From contig NC_066585.1 of assembly GCF_024323335.1 (NCBI RefSeq), forward strand, positions 537,975,769 through 538,039,768: a stretch of 64,000 nucleotides of DNA. The letters run 5' to 3'. The translations under genes were made by a program, and so were the position numbers. This document shows positions 52,501 to 64,000 of this stretch, in pieces. Position 1 is the first letter of the stretch, and each line of letters opens with the position of its first letter. Below the pieces are notes generated by a model that saw only the letters and a list, made by a program, of their open reading frames with translations, was not told where the DNA came from and made no database searches. Origin of the DNA: Lathyrus oleraceus (taxonomy: Eukaryota > Streptophyta > Magnoliopsida > Fabales > Fabaceae).

Positions 52501-55500
52501 TTTTCTCCATCACCAAATTTTAGATTTCTTCATCACTAAGCAACAAAGTTAAAAAAAACTATAAATGAATGATTCATATTATATATAATTAGGTAACAAG
52601 TGAATTTACATAGTCAAGATCAACATTATTCGTATTCGTAAATTTCACATTGTATTATGGTATATTATATGTAAATAAATTCAATAATTTTCTTCTCCAT
52701 CACCAAATTTAAGGTTTCTTCATCACTAAGTAACAAAGTTGAAGGACTATAAATTAATGATTCATATTATATATAAACGGTTAATAAGTGAAATTACGTA
52801 ATAAAGCTCAATTGTAATTGTATTTGTCATATTCACACTGTATTATGGTATATTATATGTAAACAAAATTAATATTTTCTTCTCCATCACAAAATTTAGG
52901 TTTCTTCATCACTAAGCAATAAAGTGAAAAAATATAAATGAATGATTCATATTATATATAAATGGGTAACAACTTAAATTACATAATCAAGATCAATATT
53001 TTTGTATTCGGCATATTACATTGTATTACGGTATAAAATATGTAAATAAATTCAATAATTTTCTTCTCCATCACCAAATTTAGGTTTCTTCATCCCTAAG
53101 TAGCAAAGTTAAAGTACTAAAAATTAATGATTCATATTTTATATAAATGGTTAATAAGTGAAATTACATAATAAAACTCAATTTATTTGTATTCGTCATA
53201 TTCACATTGTATTATGGTATATTATATGAAAAAAAAATTAATATTTTTTCTCGATCCCCATATTTTAGGTTTCTTCATCACTAAGCAACAAAATGAAAAA
53301 ACTACAAATGAATGATTCAAATATATATAATGGGTAACAAGTGAAATTACATCATCAAGATCAATATTATTTGTATTCGGCATATTCACATTGTATTATG
53401 GTTTATTATATCTAAATAAAATCGATAATTTTCTTCTCCATCACCAAATTTTAGGTTTCTTCATCACCAAGTAACAAAATTAAAGGACTATAAAGTAATG
53501 ATTCATATTATATATAATGGTTAATAAGTGAAATTAAGTAATAAAGCTCAATATTATTTGTATTCATCATATTCACATTGTATTATGGTATATATGTAAA
53601 AAAAAATTAATATTTTTTTCTCCATCACCAAATTTTAGGTTTCTTCATCACTAAGCAACAAAGTGAAAAAAAAATATAAATGAATGATTCATATTATATA
53701 AAAGGGGAAACAACTTAAATTACATAATCAAGATCAATATGATTTGTATTCGGCATATTCACATTGTATTATGGTATAAAATATGTAATAAATTCAATAA
53801 TTTTCTGCTTCATCACCAAATTTTAGGTTTCTTCATCCCTAAGTAACAAAGTTAAAGTACTATAAATTAATGATTCATATTATATATAAATGATTAATAA
53901 GTGAAATTACATAATAAAACTCAATTTTATTTGTATTCGTCATATTTTATATGATTTTTTTTTCTTCTCGATCACCAAATTTTAGGTTTCTTCATCACTA
54001 AGCAACAAATTGAAAAAACTATAAATGAATGATTCATATTATATATAAATGGTAAGAAGTGAAATTACTTAATCAAGATCAATATTATTTGTATTTGGCA
54101 TATTCACATTGTATTATGGTAGATTATATGTAAATAAATTCAATAATTTTCTTCTCCATCACCAAATTTTGCGTTTCTTCATCACTAATAACAAAGTTAA
54201 AGGACTATAAATTAATGATTCTTATTATATATAAATGGTTAACAACTGAAATTACATAATAAAGCTCTATATTATTTATATTCGATATATTCACATTATA
54301 TTATGGTATATTATATGTAAAAAAGATTTTAATATTTTTTTCTCCATCACCAAATTTAGGTTTCTTCATCACTAAGCAACAAAGTTAAAAAAACTATAAA
54401 TGAATGATTCATATTATATATAATTAGGTAACAAGTGAATTTACATAGTCAAGATCAACATTATTCGTATTCGGAAATTTCACATTGTATTATGGTATAT
54501 TATATGTAAATAAATTCAATAATTTTCTTCTCTCCATCACCAAATTTAAGGTTTCTTCATCACTAAGTAACAAAGTTGAAGGACTATAAATTAATGATTC
54601 ATATTATATATAAACGGTTAATAAGTGAAATTACGTAATAAAGCTCAATTGTAATTGTATTTGTCATATTCACACTGTATTATGGTATATTATATGTAAA
54701 CAAAATTAATATTTTCTTCTCCATCACAAATTTTAGGTTTCTTCATCACTAAGCAATAAAGTGAAAAATATATAAATGAATGATTCATATTATATATAAA
54801 TGGGTAACAACTTAAATTACATAATCAAGATCAATATTATTGTATTCGGCATATTTACATTGTATTACGGTATAAAATATGTAAATAAATTCAATAATTT
54901 CTTCTCCATCACCAAATTTAGGTTTCTTCATCCCTAAGTAGCAAAGTTAAAGTACTAAAAATTAATGATTCATATTTATATAATGGTTAATAAGTGAAAT
55001 TACATAATAAAACTCAATTTTATTTGTATTCGTCATATTCACATTGTATTATGGTATATTATATGAAAAAAAATTAATATTTTTCTTCTCGATCCCATAT
55101 TTAGGTTTCTTCATCACTAAGCAACAAAATGAAAAAAACTAAATGAATGATTCAATTATATATAATGGGTAACAAGTGAAATTACATCATCAAGATCAAT
55201 ATTATTTGTATTCGGCATATTCACATTGTATTATGGTTTATTATATCTAAATAAAATCGATAATTTTCTTCTCCATCACCAAATTTTAGGTTTCTTCATC
55301 ACCAAGTAACAAAATTAAAGGACTATAAAGTAATGATTCATATTATATATAAATGGTTAATAAGTGAATTAAGTAATAAAGCTCAATATTATTTGTATTC
55401 ATCATATTCACATTGTATTATGGTATATTATATGTAAAAAAATATTATATTTTTTTTCTCCATCACCAATTTTAGGTTTCTTCATCACTAAGCAACAAAG

Positions 55501-58450
55501 TGAAAAAAAAAATATAAATGAATGATTTATATATATAAATGGGGAACAACTTAAATTACATAATCAAGATCAATATGATTTGTATTCGGCATATTCACAT
55601 TGTATTATGGTATAAAATATGTAAATAAATTCAATAATTTTCTGCTTCATCACCAAATTTTAGGTTTCTTCATCCCTAAGTAACAAAGTTAAAGTACTAT
55701 AAATTAATGATTCATATTATATATAAATGATTAATAAGTGAAATTACATAATAAAACTCAATTTTATTGTATTCGTCATATTTTATATGATTTTTTTTCT
55801 TCTCGATCACCAAATTTTAGGTTTCTTCATCACTAAGCAACAAATTGAAAAAACTATAAATGAATGATTCATATTATATATAAATGGGTAACAAGTGAAA
55901 TTACTTAATCAAGATCAATATTATTGTATTTGGCATATTCACATTGTATTATGGTAGATTATATGTAAATAAATTCAATAATTTTCTTCTCCATCACCAA
56001 ATTTTGCGTTTCTTCATCACTAATTAACAAAGTTAAAGGACTATAAATTAATGATTCTTATTATATATAATGGTTAACAACTGAAATTACATAATAAAGC
56101 TCTATATTATTTATATTCGATATATTCACATTATATTATGGTATATTATATGTAAAAAAGATTTAATATTTTTTCTCCATCACCAAATTTTAGGTTTCTT
56201 CATCACTAAGCAACAAAGTTAAAAAAACTATAAATGAATGATTCATATTATATATAATTAGGTAACAAGTGAATTTACATAGTCAAGATCAACATTATTC
56301 GTATTCGGAAATTTCACATTGTATTATGGTATATTATATGTAAATAAATTCAATAATTTCTTCTCCATCACCAAATTTAAGGTTTCTTCATCACTAAGTA
56401 ACAAAGTTGAAGGACTATAAATTAATGATTCATATTATATATAAACGGTTAATAAGTGAAATTACGTAATAAAGCTCAATTGTAATTGTATTTGTCATAT
56501 TCACACTGTATTATGGTATATTATATGTAAACAAATTAATATTTTCTTCTCCATCACAAAATTTTAGGTTTCTTCATCACTAAGCAATAAAGTGAAAAAT
56601 ATATAAATGAATGATTCATATTATATATAAATGGGTAACAACTTAAATTACATAATCAAGATCAATATTATTTGTATTCGGCATATTACATTGTATTACG
56701 GTATAAAATATGTAAATAAATTCAATAATTTCTTCTCCATCACCAAATTTTAGGTTTCTTCATCCCTAAGTAGCAAAGTTAAAGTACTAAAAATTAATGA
56801 TTCATATTTTATATAAATGGTTAATAAGTGAAATTACATAATAAAACTCAATTTTATTTGTATTCGTCATATTCACATTGTATTATGGTATATTATTTGA
56901 AAAAAAATTAATATTTTTCTTCTCGATCCCCATATTTTAGGTTTCTTCATCACTAAGCAACAAAATGAAAAAACTATAAATGAATGATTCAAATTATATA
57001 TAATGGGTAACAAGTGAAATTACATCATCAAGATCAATATTATTTGTATTCGGCATATTCACATTGTATTATGGTTTATTATATCTAAATAAAATCGATA
57101 ATTTTCTTCTCCATCACCAAATTTTAGGTTTCTTCATCACCAAGTAACAAATTAAAGGACTATAAAGTAATGATTCATATTATATATAAATGGTTAATAA
57201 GTGAAATTAAGTAATAAAGCTCAATATTATTTGTATTCATCATATTCACATTGTATTATGGTATATTATATGTAAAAAAAAATATTTTTTTTTCTCCATC
57301 ACCAAATTTTAGGTTTCTTCATCACTAAGCAACAAAGTGAAAAAAAATATAAATGAATGATTCATATTATATATAAATGGGGAACAACTTAAATTACATA
57401 ATCAAGATCAATATGATTTGTATTCGGCATATTCACATTGTATTATGGTATAAAATATGTAAATAAATTCAATAATTTTCTGCTTCATCACCAAATTTTA
57501 GGTTTCTTCATCCCTAAGTAACAAAGTTAAAGTACTATAAATTAATGATTCATATTATATATAAATGATTAATAAGTGAAATTACATAATAAAACTCAAT
57601 TTATTTGTATTCGTCATATTTTATATGATTTTTTTTCTTCTCGATCACCAAATTTTAGGTTTCTTCATCACTAAGCAACAAATTGAAAAAACTATAAATG
57701 AATGATTCATATTATATATAAATGGGTAACAAGTGAAATTACTTAATCAAGATCAATATTATTGTATTTGGCATATTCACATTGTATTATGGTAGATTAT
57801 ATGTAAATAAATTCAATAATTTTCTTCTCCATCACCAAATTTTGCGTTTCTTCATCACTAATTAACAAAGTTAAAGGACTATAAATAATGATTCTTATTA
57901 TATATAAATGGTTAACAACTGAAATTACATAATAAAGCTCTATATTATTTGTATTCGATATATCCACATTATATTATGGTATATTATATGTAAAAAAGAT
58001 TTTAATATTTTTTTTCTCCATCACCAAATTTTAGGTTTCTTCATCACTAAGCAACAAAGTTAAAAAACTATAAATGAATGATTCATATTATATATAATGG
58101 GTAACAAGTGAAATTACATCATCAAGATCAATATTATTTGTATTCGGCATATTCACATTGTATTATGGTTTATTATATCTAAATAAAATCGATAATTTTC
58201 TTCTCCATCACCAATTTTAGGTTTCTTCATCACCAAGTAACAAAATTAAAGGACTATAAAGTAATGATTCATATTATATATAAATGGTTAATAAGTGAAA
58301 TTAAGTAATAAAGCTCAATATTATTTGTATTCATCATATTCACATTGTATTATGGTATATTATATGTAAAAAAAAAATATTTTTTCTCCATCACCAAATT
58401 TTAGGTTTCTTCATCACTAAGCAACAAAGTGAAAAAAAATATAATGAATG
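49600..58450. repeat. Satellite stretch rich in single-base deletions
   Basis: HOR intervals shrink to 1852, 1847, 1835, 1835 and 1838 bp. Part is a shared loss of nine bases in m10 (one ATTCGTCAT instead of two, at about 50255, 52098, 53935, 55768 and 57611). The rest is scattered single-base losses, mostly within runs of 2-5 identical bases (for example CATATTACATTG 53010, TGTATCGATA 52441, CAAATTTAGG 53075, ATATAATGGG 53324). Such changes are rare elsewhere in the window. Confidence 0.8.
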
Positions 58451-58838
58451 ATTCATATTATATATAAATGGGGAACAACTTAAATTACATAATCAAGATC
58501 AATATGATTTGTATTCGGCATATTCACATTGTATTATGGTATAAAATATGTAAATAAATTCAATAATTTTCTGCTTCATCACCAAATTTTAGGTTTCTTC
58601 ATCCCTAAGTAACAAAGTTAAAGTACTATAAATTAATGATTCATATTATATATAAATGATTAATAAGTGAAATTACATAATAAAACTCAATTTTATTTGT
58701 ATTCGTCATATTCGTCATATTTTATATGATTTTTTTTTCTTCTCGATCACCAAATTTAGGTTTCTTCATCACTAAGCAACAAATTGAAAAAACTATAAAT
58801 GAATGATTCATATTATATATAAATGGGTAACAAGTGAA
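57738..58838. repeat. 6-monomer HOR variant
   Basis: m1 and m2 are followed at about 58095 by m7 (CATCATCAAGATCAATATT, then GGTTTATTATATC), so m3 to m6 are missing; m7 to m10 complete the unit. m1-to-m1 spacing is 1102 bp. Confidence 0.88.
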
Positions 58839-60701
58839 ATTACTTAATCAAGATCAATATTATTTGTATTTGGCATATTCACATTGTATTATGGTAGATT
58901 ATATGTAAATAAATTCAATAATTTTCTTCTCCATCACCAAATTTTGCGTTTCTTCATCACTAATTAACAAAGTTAAAGGACTATAAATTAATGATTCTTA
59001 TTATATATAAATGGTTAACAACTGAAATTACATAATAAAGCTCTATATTATTTATATTCGATATATTCACATTATATTATGGTATATTATATGTAAAAAA
59101 GATTTTAATATTTTTTTTCTCCATCACCAAATTTTAGGTTTCTTCATCACTAAGCAACAAAGTTAAAAAAACTATAAATGAATGATTCATATTATATATA
59201 ATTAGGTAACAAGTGAATTTACATAGTCAAGATCAACATTATTCGTATTCGGAAATTTCACATTGTATTATGGTATATTATATGTAAATAAATTCAATAA
59301 TTTTCTTCTCCATCACCAAATTTAAGGTTTCTTCATCACTATGTAACAAAGTTGAAGGACTATAAATTAATGATTCATATTATATATAAACGGTTAATAA
59401 GTGAAATTACGTAATAAAGCTCAATTGTAATTGTATTTGTCATATTCACACTGTATTATGGTATATTATATGTAAACAAAATTAATATTTTCTTCTCCAT
59501 CACAAAATTTTAGGTTTCTTCATCACTAAGCAATAAAGTGAAAAATATATAATGAATGATTCATATTATATATAAATGGGTAACAACTTAAATTACATAA
59601 TCAAGATCAATATTATTTGTATTCGGCATATTTACATTGTATTACGGTATAAAATATGTAAATAAATTCAATAATTTTCTTCTCCATCACCAAATTTTAG
59701 GTTTCTTCATCCCTAAGTAGCAAAGTTAAAGTACTAAAAATTAATGATTCATATTTTATATAAATGGTGAATAAGTGAAATTACATAATAAAACTCAATT
59801 TTATTTGTATTCGTCATATTCACATTGTATTATGGTATATTATTTGAAAAAAAATTAATATTTTTCTTCTCGATCCCCATATTTTAGGTTTATTCATCAC
59901 TAAGCAACAAAATGAAAAAACTATAAATGAATGATTCAAATTATATATTAATGGGTAACAAGTGAAATTACATCATCAAGATCAATATTATTTGTATTCG
60001 GCATATTCACATTGTATTATGGTTTATAATATCTAAATAAAATCGATAATTTTCTTCTCCATCACCAAATTTTAGGTTTCTTCATCACCAAGTAACAAAA
60101 TTAAAAGACTAAAAAGTAATGATTCATATTATATATAAATGGTTAATAAGTGAAATTAAGTAATAAAGCTCAATATTATTTGTATTCATCATATTCACAT
60201 TGTATTATGGTATATTATATGTAAAAAAAATTAATATTTTTTTTCTCCATCACCAAATTTTAGGTTTCTTCATTACTAAGCAACAAAGTGAAAAAAAAAT
60301 ATAAATGAATGATTCATATTATATATAAATGGGGAACAACTTAAATTACATAATCAAGATCAATATGATTTGTATTCGGCATATTCACATTGTATTATGG
60401 TATAAAATATGTAAATAAATTCAATAATTTTCTGCTTCATCACCAAATTTTAGGTTTCTTCATCCCTAAGTAACAAAGTTAAAGTACTATAAATTAATGA
60501 TTCATATTATATATAAATGATTAATAAGTGAAATTACATAATAAAACTCAATTTTATTTGTATTCGTCATATTCGTCATATTTTATATGATATTTTTTTT
60601 CTTCTCGATCACCAAATTTTAGGTTTCTTCATCACTAAGCAACAAATTGAAAAAACTATAAATGAATGATTCATATTATATATAAATGGGTAACAAGTGA
60701 A

Positions 60702-62185
60702 ATTACTTAATCAAGATCAATATTATTTGTATTTGGCATATTCACATTGTATTATGGTAGATTATATGTAAATAAATTCAATAATTTTCTTCTCCATCAC
60801 CAAATTTTGCGTTTCTTCATCACTAATTAACAAAGTTAAAGGACTATAAATTAATGATTCTTATTATATATAAATGGTTAAAAATTGAAATTACATAATA
60901 AAGCTCTATATTATTTGTATTCGATATATCCACATTATATTATGGTATCTTATATGTAAAAAAGATTTTAATATTTTTTTTCTCCATCACCAAATTTTAG
61001 GTTTCTTCATCACTAAGAAACAAAGTTAAAAAACTATAAATGAATGATTCATATTATATATAATTAGGTAACAAGTGAATTTACATAGTCAAGATCAACA
61101 TTATTCGTATTCGGCAATTTCACTTTGTATTATGGTATATTATATGTAAATAAATTCAATAATTTTCTTCTCCAGCACCAAATTTAAGGTTTCTTCATCA
61201 CTAAGTAACAAACTTGAAGGACTATAAATTAATGATTCATATTATATATAAACGGTTAATAAGTGAAATTACGTAATAAATCTCAATTGTAATTATATTT
61301 GTCATATTCACACTGTATTATGGTATATTATATGTAAAAAAATTAATATTTTCTTCTCCATCACCAAATTTTAGGTTTCTTCATCACTAAGAAACAAAGT
61401 TAAAAAATTATAAATGAATGATTCATATTATATATAAATGGGTAACAAGTGAAATTACATCATCAAGATCAATATTATTTGTATTCGGCATATTCACATT
61501 GTATTATGGTTTATTATATCTAAATAAAATCGATAATTTTCTTCTCCATCACAAAATTTTAGGTTTCTTCATCACCAAGTAACAAAATTAAAGGACTATA
61601 AAGTAATGATTCATATTATATATAAATGGTTAATAAGTGAAATTAAGTAATAAAGCTCAATATTATTTGTATTCATCATATTCACATTGTATTATGGTAT
61701 ATTATATGTAAAAAAAAATATTTTTTTTTTCTCCATCACCAAATTTTAGGTTTCTTCATCACTAAGCAACAAAGTGAAAAAAAATATAAATGAATGATTC
61801 ATATTATATATAAATGGGGAACAACTTAAATTACATAATCAAGATCAATATGATTTGTATTCGGCATATTCACATTGTATTATGGTATAAAATATGTAAA
61901 TAAATTCAATAATTTTCTGCTTCATCACCAAATTTTAGGTTTCTTCATCCCTAAGTAACAAAGTTAAAGTACTATAAATTAATGATTCATATTATATATA
62001 AATGATTAATAAGTGAAATTACATAATAAAACTCAATTTTATTTGTATTCGTCATATTCGTCATATTTTATATGATTTTTTTTTCTTCTCGATCACCAAA
62101 TTTTAGGTTTCTTCATCACTAAGCAACAAATTGAAAAAACTATAAATGAATGATTCATATTATATATAAATGGGTAACAAGTGAA
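60702..62185. repeat. 8-monomer HOR variant
   Basis: m1 to m4 are followed by m7 at about 61440, through a junction monomer carrying AAGAAACAAAGTTAAAAAA at 61389; m5 and m6 are missing. m1-to-m1 spacing is 1484 bp. Confidence 0.88.
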
Positions 62186-64000
62186 ATTACTTAATCAAGA
62201 TCAATATTATTTGTATTTGGCATATTCACATTGTATTATGGTAGATTATATGTAAATAAATTCAATAATTTTCTTCTCCATCACCAAATTTTGCGTTTCT
62301 TCATCACTAATTAACAAAGTTAAAGGACTATAAATTAATGATTCTTATTATATATAAATGGTTAACAACTGAAATTACATAATAAAGCTCTATATTATTT
62401 ATATTCGATATATTCACATTATATTATGGTATATTATATGTAAAAAAGATTTTAATATTTTTTTTCTCCATCACCAAATTTTAGGTTTCTTCATCACTAA
62501 GCTACAAAGTTAAAAAAACTATAAATGAATGATTCATATTATATATAATTAGGTAACAAGTGAATTTACATAGTCAAGATCAACATTATTCGTATTCGGA
62601 AATTTCACATTGTATTATGGTATATTATATGTAAATAAATTCAATAATTTTCTTCTCCATCACCAAATTTAAGGTTTCTTCATCACTATGTAACAAAGTT
62701 GAAGGACTATAAATTAATGATTCATATTATATATAAACGGTTAATAAGTGAAATTACGTAATAAAGCTCAATTGTAATTGTATTTGTCATATTCACACTG
62801 TATTATGGTATATTATATGTAAACAAAATTAATATTTTCTTCTCCATCACAAAATTTTAGGTTTCTTCATCACTAAGCAATAAAGTGAAAAAATATATAA
62901 ATGAATGATTCATATTATATATAAATGGGTAACAACTTAAATTACATAATCAAGATCAATATTATTTGTATTCGGCATATTTACATTGTATTACGGTATA
63001 AAATATGTAAATAAATTCAATAATTTTCTTCTCCATCACCAAATTTTAGGTTTCTTCATCCCTAAGTAGCAAAGTTAAAGTACTAAAAATTAATGATTCA
63101 TATTTTATATAAATGGTGAATAAGTGAAATTACATAATAAAACTCAATTTTATTTGTATTCGTCATATTCACATTGTATTATGGTATATTATTTGAAAAA
63201 AAATTAATATTTTTCTTCTCGATCCCCATATTTTAGGTTTATTCATCACTAAGCAACAAAATGAAAAAACTATAAATGAATGATTCAAATTATATATTAA
63301 TGGGTAACAAGTGAAATTACATCATCAAGATCAATATTATTTGTATTCGGCATATTCACATTGTATTATGGTTTATAATATCTAAATAAAATCGATAATT
63401 TTCTTCTCCATCACCAAATTTTAGGTTTCTTCATCACCAAGTAACAAAATTAAAAGACTAAAAAGTAATGATTCATATTATATATAAATGGTTAATAAGT
63501 GAAATTAAGTAATAAAGCTCAATATTATTTGTATTCATCATATTCACATTGTATTATGGTATATTATATGTAAAAAAAATTAATATTTTTTTTCTCCATC
63601 ACCAAATTTTAGGTTTCTTCATTACTAAGCAACAAAGTGAAAAAAAAAATATAAATGAATAATTCATATTATATATAAATGGGGAACAACTTAAATTACA
63701 TAATCAAGATCAATATGATTTGTATTCAGCATATTCACATTGTATTATGGTATAAAATATGTAAATAAATTCAATAATTTTCTGCTTCATCACCAAATTT
63801 TAGGTTTCTTCATCCCTAAGTAACAAAGTTAAAGTACTATAAATTAATGATTCATATTATATATAAATGATTAATAAGTGAAATTACATAATAAAACTCA
63901 ATTTTATTTGTATTCGTCATATTCGTCATATTTTATATGATATTTTTTTTCTTCTCGATCACCAAATTTTAGGTTTCTTCATCACTAAGCAACAAATTGA
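62186..64000. repeat. Last HOR unit, cut by the window end
   Basis: m1 to most of m10 are present. It shares private variants with the decamer at 58839-60701 (GGTTTATTCATCAC, TTTATAATATC, AAAAGACTAAAAAG, CATTACTAAGC, TATGATATTTTT), at an offset of 3349-3350 bp. Confidence 0.9.

Larger units (their letters stand above)
34510..64000. repeat. Satellite array, right block
   Basis: The same 186-bp monomers and m1-m10 types as the left block continue to the end of the window. m1 anchors lie at 37841, 39705, 43053, 44916, 46774, 48637, 50489, 52336, 54171, 56006, 57844, 58946, 60809 and 62293. Intervals are ten decamers (1835-1864 bp), one of 3348, one of 1102 and one of 1484 bp. The block differs from the left by fixed variants, for example GAAGGACTATAAATT instead of GAAGGATTATAAATT in m3 and CGGAAATTTC or CGGCAATTTC instead of CGACAATTTC. 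No gene is present. Confidence 0.97.

Overview
The window is plant nuclear heterochromatin: two blocks of very AT-rich satellite DNA split by one recently inserted LTR retrotransposon. There is no cellular gene, tRNA, rRNA or CRISPR array. The retrotransposon is Ty3/gypsy, Tat lineage, Ogre-like: it has an extra ORF1 upstream of the gag position, a pol with two RNase H domains, and a very long 3' untranslated region. Ogre-like elements are best known from legumes, so a legume is the likeliest source, but the sequence does not fix the species.

Layout. 1-20416: satellite with a monomer of about 186 bp, arranged as alternating A-type and B-type monomers (dimer about 373 bp) inside a 10-monomer higher-order repeat (HOR) of about 1865 bp. 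Ten consecutive decamers are followed by a 7-monomer unit and a partial unit. 20417-34509: the retrotransposon, flanked by the 5-bp duplication CTAAG. It consists of a 5' LTR (20417-22697), primer binding site (22701), leader, ORF1 with one in-frame stop (23427-24929), a collapsed gag/protease region with an intron remnant (24930-25521), pol broken by two 1-bp frameshifts (25522-28981), a 3.4-kb 3' UTR, polypurine tract and 3' LTR (32413-34509). 34510-64000: the same satellite, but with a less regular order: decamers mixed with 6-, 8- and 18-monomer units and internal duplications.

How the parts relate. The element landed cleanly inside HOR monomer 3; the satellite resumes at the same base after it. 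The LTRs differ at only about seven bases by eye, plus changes in simple repeats, so the insertion is young. It lacks gag and protease and its reading frames are broken, so it would need proteins from a relative to move.

The most unusual content is in the 3' UTR of the element, which appears to be a dense array of small RNA hairpins. Three tandem hairpins follow the integrase stop; each has a conserved C-C-(C/U)-GAAA-GGG core and an outer stem of different sequence that still pairs. Further on, about 24 consecutive short repeats share a core like TTCATCTTTGAGTT, and nearly every one is flanked by 4-6 bases that are reverse complements of each other but differ between repeats. A long imperfect hairpin abuts the polypurine tract, and several 14-nt segments are complementary to the element's own primer binding site. 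This looks like selection for, or a mechanism generating, structure rather than sequence, and is my main candidate for an undescribed system.
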